64,000 bases of DNA from Ctenosaura bakeri (Eukaryota; Chordata; Lepidosauria; Squamata; Iguanidae): the NCBI GenBank assembly GCA_948474755.1, contig CAOLHI010003113.1, positions 186,001 through 250,000 of the forward strand, in the 5' to 3' direction. A program made the position numbers and the translations under genes. Within the stretch, counting starts at the first letter, position 1; every line of letters begins with the position of its first letter. This document shows, piece by piece, positions 54,004-64,000 of this stretch. The notes beneath the pieces were generated by a model that was given only the letters and a program-made list of their open reading frames with translations, was not told the origin of the DNA and ran no database searches.

Positions 54004-56147
54004 CAAAAAGCAGTCAACATGTGCTTTCTCTTTTATGAAGAACACACATAAGATGAGCAATGTGTGGCCTGTGTGTTGTATGCACCTCCAGTGTTGTTTC
54101 TGTGGCCCCAGCCCCCCAACTTATCTGTTTTTTGTTTTTATTTTCAAAAAATGTCCTGCTCCCAAATGTCCCTGGGAATGTGGAGGACAATTTCCCCATG
54201 TTTTTGCCCCTCTGACTCTTTTAGATATAATAGAGATCTGCTACCAACAAGAAGTACCCCAGAAATCGACTTCCAGGTCAGGAGGGAAAAAGGCCTCCCC
54301 TGGCCTAAAAATGTCTTAGAGAGGACGGAACACTGCAAAATTAGTACTGTAGGGACATTTAGGAACAAAAGCAAACTTTTTTTTTCCCCCAGGGATGCAA
54401 TATCCACATTCTCCTGGAGGACCAGGGCAGCCCAGTAACCCCTATTAGTTCTCCACTCCAGCTCCATTCCATGTCCACCAACCAAAGACATCTGAGTTGC
54501 TGCAGAAGCTCCGTGACCCACTTTAGTGCAGAGCTTCTTTCTGCAGCACAAATGAAAAAAGTCACCACACAGGGACCAGCATGGAAAGATGGTTAGAACT
54601 GGACTCTGTGTACTAATTACACTGTAACTGGAGCACCTGCAAGGAGAATCCAACAAGCCAGAGGTTTCTCATCATATAGTTCAGGTGTGGGGAAAATCTG
54701 GGATGTGGGTTATCAGTGGCCATGACATTTCCCACATTTTAATTTTCCTCCTCCTCCTCTGCCTCCTTTGCTCAAAATTTTCTCCATGCCTTTTGTGGGG
54801 GCATGAGAGAGCTTCTTGAAAAATCCAGAGGTGCATTCCAGTTTGCCTCCTAGTTTGAAAGAACCCTCTCCTAAAACAGCCTGTAGGTCCCCCAAAATGT
54901 GGAAATACTGCTCCCCTTAAAAGTACAGGTAAGGTAAGGAATAGTGCAAGAGGGCGTGTCCCTCTGAATTCCCAGGACAGTAATTTGCAGTCCTTGTATC
55001 CCAGCCACTCATCAATGCTGTTCTGTGGTCCCTGTGCAAACCAGGCCATAGCTATCCTATTTTGCTAATGGAGATGACAGAAAACAAGTCCCAATACAAA
55101 ACACACAATTCAGAGAACTTTTGACATGCTTGCTGCAACTTAAGGTGGTCCAGAACCCACTTCAGAGAGGAGAATATGCAGTGTCAGCCCTTGTGCTTGG
55201 ATAGGAAGCCTGGAATTAGATTGTTGGCTTTCTGGGAGGGACCACCTGTCCCTTAGGTTTTAAGTCTGGGATCCTGTAATGGAGAGTATATGAACACTTC
55301 AGGTCTGGATCTAAATATGGCTGCCCTTCTGCACCCACACCCTACCTTATGATAAAACAAACATAAACGAAGTGTGATATACAGGCAGTGACCACAATGA
55401 TAGACCACCATGTTGTTCTTGTAAAAACGGGGCTTAGGTTGAACTCTTTCCTGTCTTCCTTCAAGTTTGGCCTTAGTAGAATGGAATCTGGGAAACTGCC
55501 TCATCACAGAACTTGAGGGAATTTCTTTTTAGGGCCAAATCTCCCAGAATTCTTCAGCCAGCATGGCCATTGGCCATCTAAACTTTTTTTTTTTTTTTAG
55601 CGTTTTACAGTTTCCATTTCCAGGCCACATGCACAAGGCTCGTAGAAAGTGAACCTTTCTCTGCTCTGCATGTAGAAAAATTAAAAAGCAAAAAGAGGAT
55701 CGTGAGAAGATACTATGTGAAACCACAGTAAAAAAGATCTCAATCACAGTGAAAACTCAAGCCAACAAACAGGTGAAGCCAGTTCCCAAGGAAAATTACA
55801 ATTTAGTCATCCAGAATTCCTGGTATTTCACTTCACCCGGGTCACTGCTGCTCTTCTACTGACAGAGAACCTTCTTAGCTTCTCTTATACAATATAGTTG
55901 CTTGTTTTTTCAAGAGGTCCAAGTCATGAGACCAATTACGTTTACAACCTGTATATTGAAGCCCTGACTATGTCTCTCTAAGTCTCCTAAAGGAGACAAC
56001 TCACACAATTGGATATTTAAGGGCCAGCTTCACTCTTGAAAGTCATAAAACTACTGTCTATTTGCATGGTAACAACAAGAAATGAGTATTATCTGTAAAT
56101 TTACATTCTTCTAAAATAAGTATGTACTTGAAAGGTGGATGTTACAA
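54004..56147. other. No gene recognised
   Basis: The longest frame (54144-54656, minus, 170 codons) has no recognisable domain and lies across low-complexity stretches. No repeat could be named. Confidence 0.35.
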
Positions 56148-56160
56148 ATGTATGCCAGTC

Positions 56161-56896
56161 CACTGGAGACCCTATTGAGAGATATCACACAAGACAACAG
56201 AATCTTATGAGGTGAGGGTTCAAAAAGAAAACAGTGTAAGTTGAGAGCTTATGTGGCTGATCTTGTGATAATGACATAAAATACACTGGATTCAATAAAG
56301 ACACTTCTGGGGGGGGAATAGTGTTTGAGACATGCTCTGGGTTTAAAATGAATGGTGATAAAACAAAAGTGCTGACTGAAAATATGGCTTTAGAAGAGGA
56401 AAATGAATTATTTGCTCTTTCAAATTTTAAAGTGGAAAAAAGAGGGATTAAATATTTGGGAGTTACAATTATGAAGAACAACAGCTTATTATTTCAAAAT
56501 AGCTATGAAGAAGTCTGGAAAGAAATTAAAAGGGACTTTAAAATGGAGAAAGTTAAGTTCATTCATTCTAGGTAGAACTGCAGTAATACATTCTGGAAAC
56601 CATTTATGGATTTTTTGAGCAACAAGAAATCTAACGATGTAATAATCTATGGTTATGGTTATTAGAAATTTTAGTAGGATTATTTAGTTGGCTCTATAAT
56701 GGTAAAATAAAATATTTTTCTCCCTTTTTTCTTTTTCTTTTTACAACAGTCAGTAGTGGAGGGGAGTCGGAGCCCTATTGTGTTTTAGTATGTCTTTTTC
56801 CTTTTTTCTCTCTCTCTTTTTCTTTCTACTGTTTCTTTGATTGTATTTAGATTGTAACTTTGAATGTATATGAGAATGTTAGCATAATAAATATAT
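56161..56896 (+). mobile_element. L1-type LINE, 5'-truncated, with 13-bp target duplication
   Basis: Flanked by ATGTATGCCAGTC at 56148-56160 and 56897-56909. The 5' part is a decayed ORF2 RT segment (KLRAYVADLVIMT, from the YADD region). It continues into GFKMNGDKTKVLTENM and KRGIKYLGVTIMKN, well-known L1 RT-palm sequence, which breaks off near 56575. A pyrimidine-rich 3' UTR and AATAAA at 56886-56891 end the copy. The duplication and the truncation both indicate target-primed reverse transcription. Confidence 0.88.
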
Positions 56897-56947
56897 ATGT
56901 ATGCCAGTCACAATTTTGTGGGGGGAGAGTCCTTGAACTTGAAAAAG

Positions 56948-57174
56948 TTGTTGTTGTTGTTGTGTACCTCTAAATCATTTCCAACTTCTAACCCTAAGGC
57001 AAAGCTATCACGGCATTTTCTTGTCAAGATTTGTTCAGAAGGGGCTTACCTTTGCCTTCCTCTGCGGTTGAGAGAGTATGACTTGCCCAGCATCACCCAG
57101 TGGGTTTCCATGACTGAGCATGGATTTGAAATGTGGTCTCCAGAGTCATAATCCAATGCTCAAATCACTACATT
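56948..57174 (-). mobile_element. Sauria-type tRNA-derived SINE, full length
   Basis: 'gttgttgttgttgtgtacc', 'tgtcaagatttgttcagaag', 'cctctgcggttgagagagta', 'cacccagtgggtttccatga' and 'gatttgaaatgtggtctcc'. Minus orientation; one of the more complete copies. Confidence 0.9.
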
Positions 57175-57368
57175 GAATGAAAGCTACAGGTTTGTTTGCA
57201 TACTGACATAATGTATGTGAAGCATACTGAACATCTAAACTATAATATATAAAAGTATTTGGTATGTTTGTGGCACTGTCATGGGCATCATGAAGAGATG
57301 ACACAGATGTGAAAGCATAAAACAACTTCTGAGCAGTCAGACATTTCAGAATTACAGTGCTCACACCA

Positions 57369-57570
57369 GTGGTAGAGCTTGGAGTGTGTGGAGGGGCGCA
57401 GGAGGGGGCAGGGCCACTGTGCATGGGGGCATGCCCAGGGCATGTGGGGGCATGGCCAGGATGTATAACAGTGTGGCCAGGGCTCATGGGGGTGTGGCTA
57501 CAGGCCAGGATGCCACAAAAACATTGCTGCCTGGGGCAATCCACTCCCATCGCGCACCCCCCCCCATCCC
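57369..57570. repeat. GC-rich 'gggggcatg' minisatellite-like tract
   Basis: Four to five loose repeats built on 'catgggggcatggcc' between 57400 and 57510, starting near a hAT-like 'cagtggtagagctt' end. It may be part of a DNA transposon. It creates long but meaningless open frames on both strands. Confidence 0.5.
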
Positions 57571-59475
57571 TACACAACTGGCTCACACAGGCTTCACTTC
57601 TCTTTGGAAAATTGTCACTGAGATATTCGTGATATTCATACATGCACCAGTTGAGAAGTTGGCTAGTCATAGCATTAGCTCCAAAAGATGTCCCAAAGTT
57701 CACTGCTTTACTGTCAGATTTTTAGGGAGGTGCAGCCAATACCTCCGAATCATGTGACCTTTAAAATCACAAAGCATCAAAGCAGAGGTTAAAGAGAATG
57801 CGTATTCCCTGCAATCAACATATTTTTGATCTCCCAATGGGGTTTTCCCAGAGGTTTGTAACCTGTGTTTATGTTCCAATAACCAGTGGGAAAAGAAAAC
57901 ACTCTGAATGCATTACATGTAGGTGAGGACAATTACATGCTATGGCAAACAGACACCCTGAGAGGGTGCACCTCTTACAAATACCTGTTAAGATAACAAC
58001 TTAATCTCTCTCTCTCTTTTTTAATTTTAAGGAGACAGCTTAATCTCTGATAAGTCTCTCATTTCTCCTATACAGGCATTTATCTTCCTTACAAGAAAGC
58101 TAAAAGCAGAGAGGGGACATTGAGCACAAATGCAAACCTCAGTCCATGCAAGCTTTACTCCATTCCTCAGCACCGAATGTCCCCTCATTCTTCATTGTTG
58201 TTGAGCAAAGAGGCCTGAAGGGAGGCTTCTTCTTCTTTTGGGGCTCATTTGCTCATATAGAGAAGGTTCTGCATGATAATGAACCCTGCTGAAGCAAGGT
58301 TGAACCAGCCAGTCTCATCTTAAATATTCATTTATAAGCTATTAGAGGCTTGTTCTGACAGATACTTTGTGCACCAGATGCCAATATTTGAATATACTCA
58401 TCCATAGTTTCTTAATAAACAAATCTCTCTACCAGAACTGGAATGCACATTTTCTTTGACTATCCTTCAAACCGAGGACTGTCCTCTCTTCTCTCAGATA
58501 GGATACTTGGCTAACCTGATAGCAGTGGAATCTAACACTAGAGTACTCCATCTTTTCTGCTGCTAAAGTGAAAGCAGGAATCCATAATAGCTGGTAAGAG
58601 GACCAGGGGCTCTGTATGTGTGCATAAAATATTTCTCATTTTGCCAGAGGGCCAAATAGTAGTGTGGAGAGGCAATCTAGATTGAGAAAACAATGTGAGT
58701 AGGGAAAGAGATGGATGGATGGATGGATTAGTTGAAAAAGACATTAAGCAATCCATGGAGTGTTGAGAGTTAGAATTTCTCAGGCTTTTAGCTAAAACTG
58801 TGAAAGCTAAAACTGTTAGGAATCATCCTTCTTTTAGTAGAGTAACAGAAAAAGCATGTCCCAATCTCTGTGTGGCTTCCCTGAACTGAGACTGACTGAG
58901 AGCAAAACAAGGCAGGCAGTTTCAGGTTACAAACTTTTAAAATGTTTACTAATGAATTTTACAATTACATATGCATTGGAGAGCCTAGATCCTAACTAGC
59001 TAACAAAAAGATTAGGTAAGATAGCAGCTTCACTCTTAACTCACCATCTTCTGGGTGGAGAGGCGAAGCATGGTCAGAGAGGAAGGAAATGGAAGCAAAA
59101 TGGCAAAGAGGGCAAAGAGAGAGAGGTCTGAGAAGTGTGATCTTTTATATAAAGTCAATGACCCCAGGATCTGTCCTGGGTCACATGGTCTGGTCACCTG
59201 GTTACTGTAGCTATGCATTGAAATAACATAAAGGGCAAGAGTGAGGCTTTAGGTGAGAAGGCAGACAGCTTTGACGTGCAAAAGAAAAAGAAACTCTAAG
59301 CTAGTTAAGACCCACTTGCCCTAGAACAAGGGGAAGGAGAGAATGCCAGAATTTTCCAGCATGGGGAATAGACCATTTGATTGACTGATTGATCAAATGA
59401 TCAGTTCTCTGTGGATTTAACCATAAATCCATAATCCAACCATAAATCTATGGTTGTGGATTTTCTAATCTAACT
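57571..59475. other. No gene recognised
   Basis: A short GGAT microsatellite occurs at about 58710-58728. No supported gene or named repeat. Confidence 0.4.
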
Positions 59476-59544
59476 GGGGCCCTTTTCGCATGGCATTTGT
59501 CATGCCGACCGCACCGGACAGAGGTAAGCTGTGGAAAGGGCCTG
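59476..59544. repeat. Very short Harbinger-like MITE (about 68 bp)
   Basis: 'ggggcccttttcgcatgg' and the complementary 'gctgtggaaagggcctgg' form a stem with a GC-rich loop. The ends match the GGCCCTTTCCACAC termini seen at 26179 and 42249. Confidence 0.5.
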
Positions 59545-59635
59545 GGTTTTCACATCTTTGTTGCTTTGGCAGTGAGTATACATGAGAAATAAAGAGTGGA
59601 GTGCAATCCCAGGGATATGAATAAGAATAAGTGAT

Positions 59636-59637
59636 TG

Positions 59638-59695
<58 letters not shown>
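59636..59695 (+). repeat. (TG)n(AG)n(ACAG)n compound microsatellite
   Basis: 'tgtgtgtgtgtgtgtg', then 'agagagagagagagagag', then 'acagacagacagacagacag' in immediate succession. Confidence 0.95.
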
Positions 59696-60678
59696 TGCTT
59701 GAGAAAATTGTGATAAATGAGTAAGTAAGTGAATGTGTGTACAAAAGAACAGGACAGAATTTACCAGCCCACTTGCCTGGGTCCTCTGCTGTGCAAGAAT
59801 TCTGACACATGTGTTCACTGACTATGCTGTGGACAGGCCCACCTGTTCAAGTGATCTCTTTTGCATAGATCTGGTTTGAGTAGGGTCACCACTTTGACCT
59901 AAGCACATTTTGTTCTTCTTTTTCTGTTTGTCATACAGTTGGGGTCTGCATGTATTAGATTTCTCTGTGTAGGTGTGTATGTGGCTATGTAATTTGTTTG
60001 TTTGTTTACTAAAATATTGATATTCCACCCTACATCATGGTTTCTCTGTGCAGTGTATGGATAAAATCAATTTGGAAAATTTAAAACCATTCAGATTTAA
60101 CACCAATAAAAATAATTTAGTCTAAAAACACATGAAGCAATTTAACAAGTTCAAACAGGTTCAGAGGATCAAACATGTACAGGCACATTTTGAATAAAAT
60201 CAATGAGGCCTTGAGAGCCTTAATTAAAGCCCCTATTTTAATTTGGTGCCTATAGTAGGTCTGGCAAATCAACTTAGATGCATATATAATATGTTCACTG
60301 TACAGTTTGGAGGAACAAAGCCTTCCACATGAGGCTGTACCATGATATGGGATTTTCACCTTCAAAGAGGTGGTAACGTTGTTAGGTCATCAGACCCCAA
60401 GTCATGATGTCACTCATCTCCACCTTGTGAGTTTTAGACTTTGTGATTCTAGAGGCCAGCTTCCTTTTTGGAGTACAACTCCCAGATTCCCACAGCTATG
60501 ATGGCTGGGTCATTGGCTATGATGGCTGGGGAATTCTGGGAGTTATAGTCCAAACAGTAAATCTCTAAGTCTAAGCCCTGAGCAATCCTACCAGCAGATA
60601 TGTAGGTTTGTGTGCACAATAAAGACACCAACAGACATAAGAGGAAGAATTTCATTAAAAATAACTTTTCTAAAATAT
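59696..60678. other. No gene recognised; inverted LINE-tail-like segment
   Basis: About 60000-60130 resembles the inverted 3' tail of an L2-like LINE. 60470-60555 contains the foldback family motif 'acaactcccagattcccaca' with opposing 'gggagttatagtccaaaca'. The rest is unassigned. Confidence 0.35.
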
Positions 60679-60840
60679 AGCCAGTGCAATGCAGTCGTCT
60701 GAGTGTTGGACTAGGACTCTAGGAAACCAGGATCAGCCAAGTTACACTCTCTCAGTTTTAGAGGAAAGCAATAGCAAACCTCCTCTAAATAAATGTCACC
60801 AAAAAAAACCTATGGAAGTTGGAATAAACTTGAAGATGTT
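60679..60840 (+). mobile_element. Sauria-type SINE, internally deleted
   Basis: 'ccagtgcaatgcagtcgtct', 'gagtgttggactaggactct', then directly 'gttacactctctcagttt' and 'agcaaacctcctctaaataa'. The segment after the B box is shortened. Confidence 0.78.
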
Positions 60841-61744
60841 TAACAAGAATAAAATTTTAAAGAGAGAAAACAAACTTCTGGAAATAGCTGAGAAGCAGAA
60901 ATATTATGGGGGCCACCTGGAGGTGAGCTGAAGGGGATAAATCTGAAATAATAAATAAAGGAAAGAAGATGTTAACTACTAGGATAAACAACAAAAAATC
61001 TAAAAATACTCATCAAGGTTATTGACTTGAAAGTTTACAAGCTCATCAGAATGCTTACATGACTGCCATCTGCCATCAATGTCACCCATAGCAAAAAGGA
61101 TCAAAGAATGTTTTATTGTCACTTCTGGGGTTAATCACCTGTAGGTTTAAATAGGTTTGGCCTCTCCCTGTCTTTACCTGATGAAGGTAACTCTTCTGTC
61201 ATCATACCGCCACACTTCTGAATGCTGGCAACAGAGATGAGAAATTCAAACAAGACCTCCCTGCCTCTTGGCTTCCCGTCAGTGAAATTACATCAGAGGC
61301 CTCCTTTCCTCTTGTGCTGTCCCTCCCCTCTCTTTCAAATGAATTCTTTCCCTTGTACAAAATTTTGCAAGAGTCAGATTGCCAAGACCAGTAGCACAAC
61401 AGTGCAGTTCCCTGCCTGGTTTGACAAGTTCAAGTTTTGGGATTCCATCACACAACCAAGGCCTCATAGCTAGGGGGGTAAAATGGCGTTAGATGAAAAA
61501 CCAGCCTTTCTCTGAAAGCCCTCCAAGTAAGAGTCTGTGCATTAGGAACAGTTCATCCCAAATTCATGGCTTAATCTTCCGTGGTGGGTAGACCAAATGT
61601 CTGCTTAGTCTCTCTCTTGCTCTCCCTCTCTCTCTGGGAAAAATCCTTGCCACTGCTTCAAGCAGTGGGATAGTTGCCCTCAATAACCAAACAGTATTAC
61701 TTGTATACTTAGGCACAGACCCTCCAATTATCTTGATGTGACAG
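60841..61744. other. No feature recognised
   Basis: No supported gene or repeat. Confidence 0.4.
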
Positions 61745-61985
61745 GGACAGTCACTATTAATATTTTGTCCTCCCACTTTTTCACTTTTCTCTCCTCACGC
61801 TTTCATCCTTCATCCTCAGCTCACTTCAGTTGCTGCAAAGTGAATTCAAAGTGCAGAAGCAGATTGTACTCAATTAGAAGAGGTGGGTGAGGAAAGGAAG
61901 GGTTGGAGTTTTGCCCTTCCCAGTAGGCTCAGGCAAAAGTAAACTGCTGCTGATGTTTTTTGGCTACACATTTCCCAGTTTTCAT
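61745..61985 (-). repeat. Dispersed repeat family (gagagaaactgggacatttt type)
   Basis: Shares 'tcccactttttca', 'cttcagttgctgcaaa' and 'gccctt...gtaggctcaggcaaaag' with 22535-22740, in the same relative order. Confidence 0.55.
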
Positions 61986-62259
61986 CTGTGAAATTTTGGA
62001 GGGTCTGAGGTGTTTTTATTGAACAACTAGTGTATATACTCAGCATTGCCCAGGATTTTTTTTTTCATAGGTAATACTTGTTAGAAAGATTCGAGATCCT
62101 GTGTCTCTAATTCCCCAAACTGTCTTGTCCAGTACCTGTAACTTTTCCCTATAGTCCCCAATCCAGTCTGTGTTCAGAGTTGTTAACATACAGAGGTTGG
62201 TTTCCTGAGGGAATACACTGGCCTTCTCCTTGCTGCTAGGCCTCGTCTTCATAGCAACT

Positions 62260-62343
62260 GGCCTGAGGCCCAAGAGCTCTCCAGCTGAGAATTCTAAAGG
62301 CCCCTCTCTAAACTGCCAACCCCAGGATTCCATAGAATCTTCA
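62260..62343. repeat. Palindromic MITE (family 1), central fragment
   Basis: 'ggcccaagagctctccagct', 'gagaattctaaaggcccct' and 'ccccaggattccataga' match the centre of the 50736-50937 copy. Confidence 0.6.
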
Positions 62344-62406
62344 GCCAATCATATGAGGTCTTCTCACCTGACATAGCCAATCATATGAGGTCTTCTCCTG
62401 CCTGAC
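62344..62406 (+). repeat. Tandem duplication of about 34 bp
   Basis: 'agccaatcatatgaggtctt' followed by ctc occurs twice, each copy followed by a 'ctgaca' context. Confidence 0.85.
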
Positions 62407-63364
62407 ACAGACAAACTCAGAAACTCACAGACTTTGACTTTCATATATTAGATGAGCAATTGTTGTATCCATGATAGAGACAGAAGTGGAGACCCATGTA
62501 TAGAACACGCACAAACGTGCTTCAGGTAGAATATACATGATCCACAACGGGCCTCTGCTCATTCCATAATGGACCCTGAGATCCCACTGCTCTTCACCAG
62601 TAGCTTGTCGAGTGCCTTCTGATCTGGGAGTCTCACCTTCTAACACTATCTCTCATTTTGTTTTGGATTGTCTCATCATAGGGTTTTCAAGGTAGAAGGT
62701 TTCAAGTATGATTTACCATTGCCTTCTTCTGTGCAGTACTAACAAGCATTAGCTACAGTGCCACTGCCATTGTCTCTGAGAGATCCTCCACCAGTGTCAC
62801 ACACACCCACCCACACACACACCCATACACACTTCTGCTGCTGCCCAGTTGTTCTTTGACATATTTAGTTTTGCTCATCTGACATGGGAGAACCTACCAT
62901 CAGCATAGTCTTTTGCTTCACAGAGGAACACACAGTCTCACCACCATGGAAAGGTAATATCATGGTGGAACCTGATTTATATACATGTAATACATTTTAT
63001 ATACATTCAGTCTTGTCTGAGTTTGGGTCTCCATTTTCAGGGTCAAATAAGATGTTATGAGGAATATTTCCAAGGATTTAACTCTTCTCTCTCATAATGA
63101 TTTCTGTCTCAGCAATGAGATCGATACCCTCCTACATTTCACAGGTCAAAACCAGGGCATATGAGGTCATGCAACATCAGAGTGTGGTCAAGATGGCAAA
63201 AGGAGCACACAAGGAGGAGGAACACACAAGCAAGGAGAGGCTGCAGCAGTTTTGTTTTACCTGAGCCTATCGGGAAAGACAAGATTCTACCCTCTTTTCT
63301 CTTCTCCCCCTCCTGATTTCATTGAATACAAATAACATTTGCACTTTGAACTCACTTTGCTGCA
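62407..63364. other. No gene recognised; CA-rich tract
   Basis: A (CA/CCCA)n tract lies at about 62800-62832. The segment 62680-62745 resembles the end of an amniote SINE, but too weakly to call. Confidence 0.35.
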
Positions 63365-63485
63365 GTTAGATTAAGCTGGGGGCAAAGGGGAAAAGAGGAA
63401 GGAGGAGAGAGAAACTGCGACATTTAAAAATAGGTGTCAGATTGCAACGTCAGAGGATTAATCAGGACTGTTCTTGACAAATCAA
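63365..63485 (+). repeat. Dispersed repeat family (gagagaaactgggacatttt type)
   Basis: 'ggagagagaaactgcgacat' and 'cagaggattaatcaggactg' match 1440-1590 and the other copies. Confidence 0.55.
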
Positions 63486-63764
63486 GATAGTTGGAGATTA
63501 TGAAGTCTTGTACATTAAAGGGCCCAAATGTTTACCTTCCAGTGACCAATCACAAAACAAAGCATGATAAATATAAGATACACAAGTGAGGGAAAACATG
63601 CTATCAAATAAGATTCTTTCACCACTGGAGAGAAAATCACTTTAAAAAATAAGTCAAATGTATTATTCTAAATCTAGTTCTCAGTTCCAACTAGAATAGG
63701 TTCACTGAATCGCTGGAATTTAATCTTTGTTTTAAAGTAATATTTTAAATGGTTTCTGATATTA

Positions 63765-63900
63765 GTTTCACCCTGTTTCAGTTTCAATGTCTACTTTTGT
63801 ATGTCTTTAACTATATGTGCTTTCATTGTAATGTTTTGCCTTTTGTAAACCACCTGGAGTCCGAGTGTGGGAAAAAGGTGAAATATAAATAAAATGATGA
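63765..63900 (+). repeat. L2/CR1-like LINE 3' tail
   Basis: 'taaaccacctggagtccgag' followed by 'aaatataaataaaatgatga' is the common 3' terminus of L2-like LINEs in reptiles. Confidence 0.6.
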
Positions 63901-64000
63901 ATGAGTAGATGGATTTACATGTGTTTTGACTTACTATATTACTAAATTCCTGGTGATTCATTGGATCTGCTCTGGCTGGGACTAGCAATTGGCTTTATAT

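Noticed and set aside
54144..54656. 170-codon minus-strand frame
   Set aside because: No recognisable family, no splice or promoter context, mixed composition. Best treated as chance.
57146..57757. Overlapping frames of 90-185 codons on both strands
   Set aside because: They run through a GC-rich repetitive tract with few stops and then through unrelated sequence. No domain is visible.
2868..64000. EREG, AREG or BTC exons downstream of EPGN
   Set aside because: I looked for the CxCxxGYxGxRC pattern and for a matching transmembrane exon and found none. Short exons could still have been missed.
1..64000. CRISPR arrays, operons, riboswitches or prokaryotic genes
   Set aside because: Introns, SINEs and LINEs show this is vertebrate DNA, and the tandem repeats present are microsatellites.

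Overview
This window is vertebrate nuclear DNA, most likely from a squamate reptile (lizard). The reasons are the density of tRNA-derived SINEs whose 3' ends read CAA(n) (Sauria-SINE type), long palindromic MITEs, CR1 and L1 fragments, a Ty1/copia remnant, and a complete DIRS tyrosine-recombinase retrotransposon, all in AT-rich intronic or intergenic DNA. There is no bacterial-style gene organisation, and only one host gene could be supported.

Positions 1-3650: the last three coding exons of an EGF-family growth factor gene on the + strand, best matched to epigen (EPGN). The exons are 209-326, 493-645 and 2814-2868. They encode the six-cysteine EGF module split across two exons, the transmembrane helix, and a short cytoplasmic tail. 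A block of about 197 bp occurs in the last intron and again 1.98 kb downstream, so it brackets the final exon.

Positions 3650-13920: gene-poor DNA with a Ty1/copia integrase fragment (minus strand), SINEs, a pogo/Tigger-like element and palindromic MITEs.

Positions 13968-20030: a structurally complete, GC-rich DIRS element of 6,063 bp inserted inside an older MITE. It has inverted terminal repeats, a Gag ORF with one frame break, an RT-RNase H ORF with a C-terminal methyltransferase-like region, an overlapping tyrosine recombinase ORF, and an internal complementary region that joins the complements of both ends. The Gag stop sits in a UUU UGA C context from which a +1 slip leads directly into the pol frame. 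This is the most interesting part of the window.

Positions 20031-64000: no convincing host gene. The DNA is a layered repeat landscape: SINEs, a degenerate gag-like frame (23033-23605, minus), nested PIF/Harbinger-like elements (26145-26796 and 52253-52695), two LTR-like segments (28140-29910), a broken L1 (30975-33960, minus), a CR1 3' end (39663-40268), a dead mariner (44719-45988), a 750-bp non-autonomous hAT with a perfect 8-bp target duplication (48261-49010), and a 5'-truncated L1 with a 13-bp target duplication (56161-56896). Several insertions are nested, which gives a relative chronology.

All family names come from recalled sequence features, not from database searches. Boundaries of old repeats are approximate unless a target-site duplication or terminal repeat is cited.
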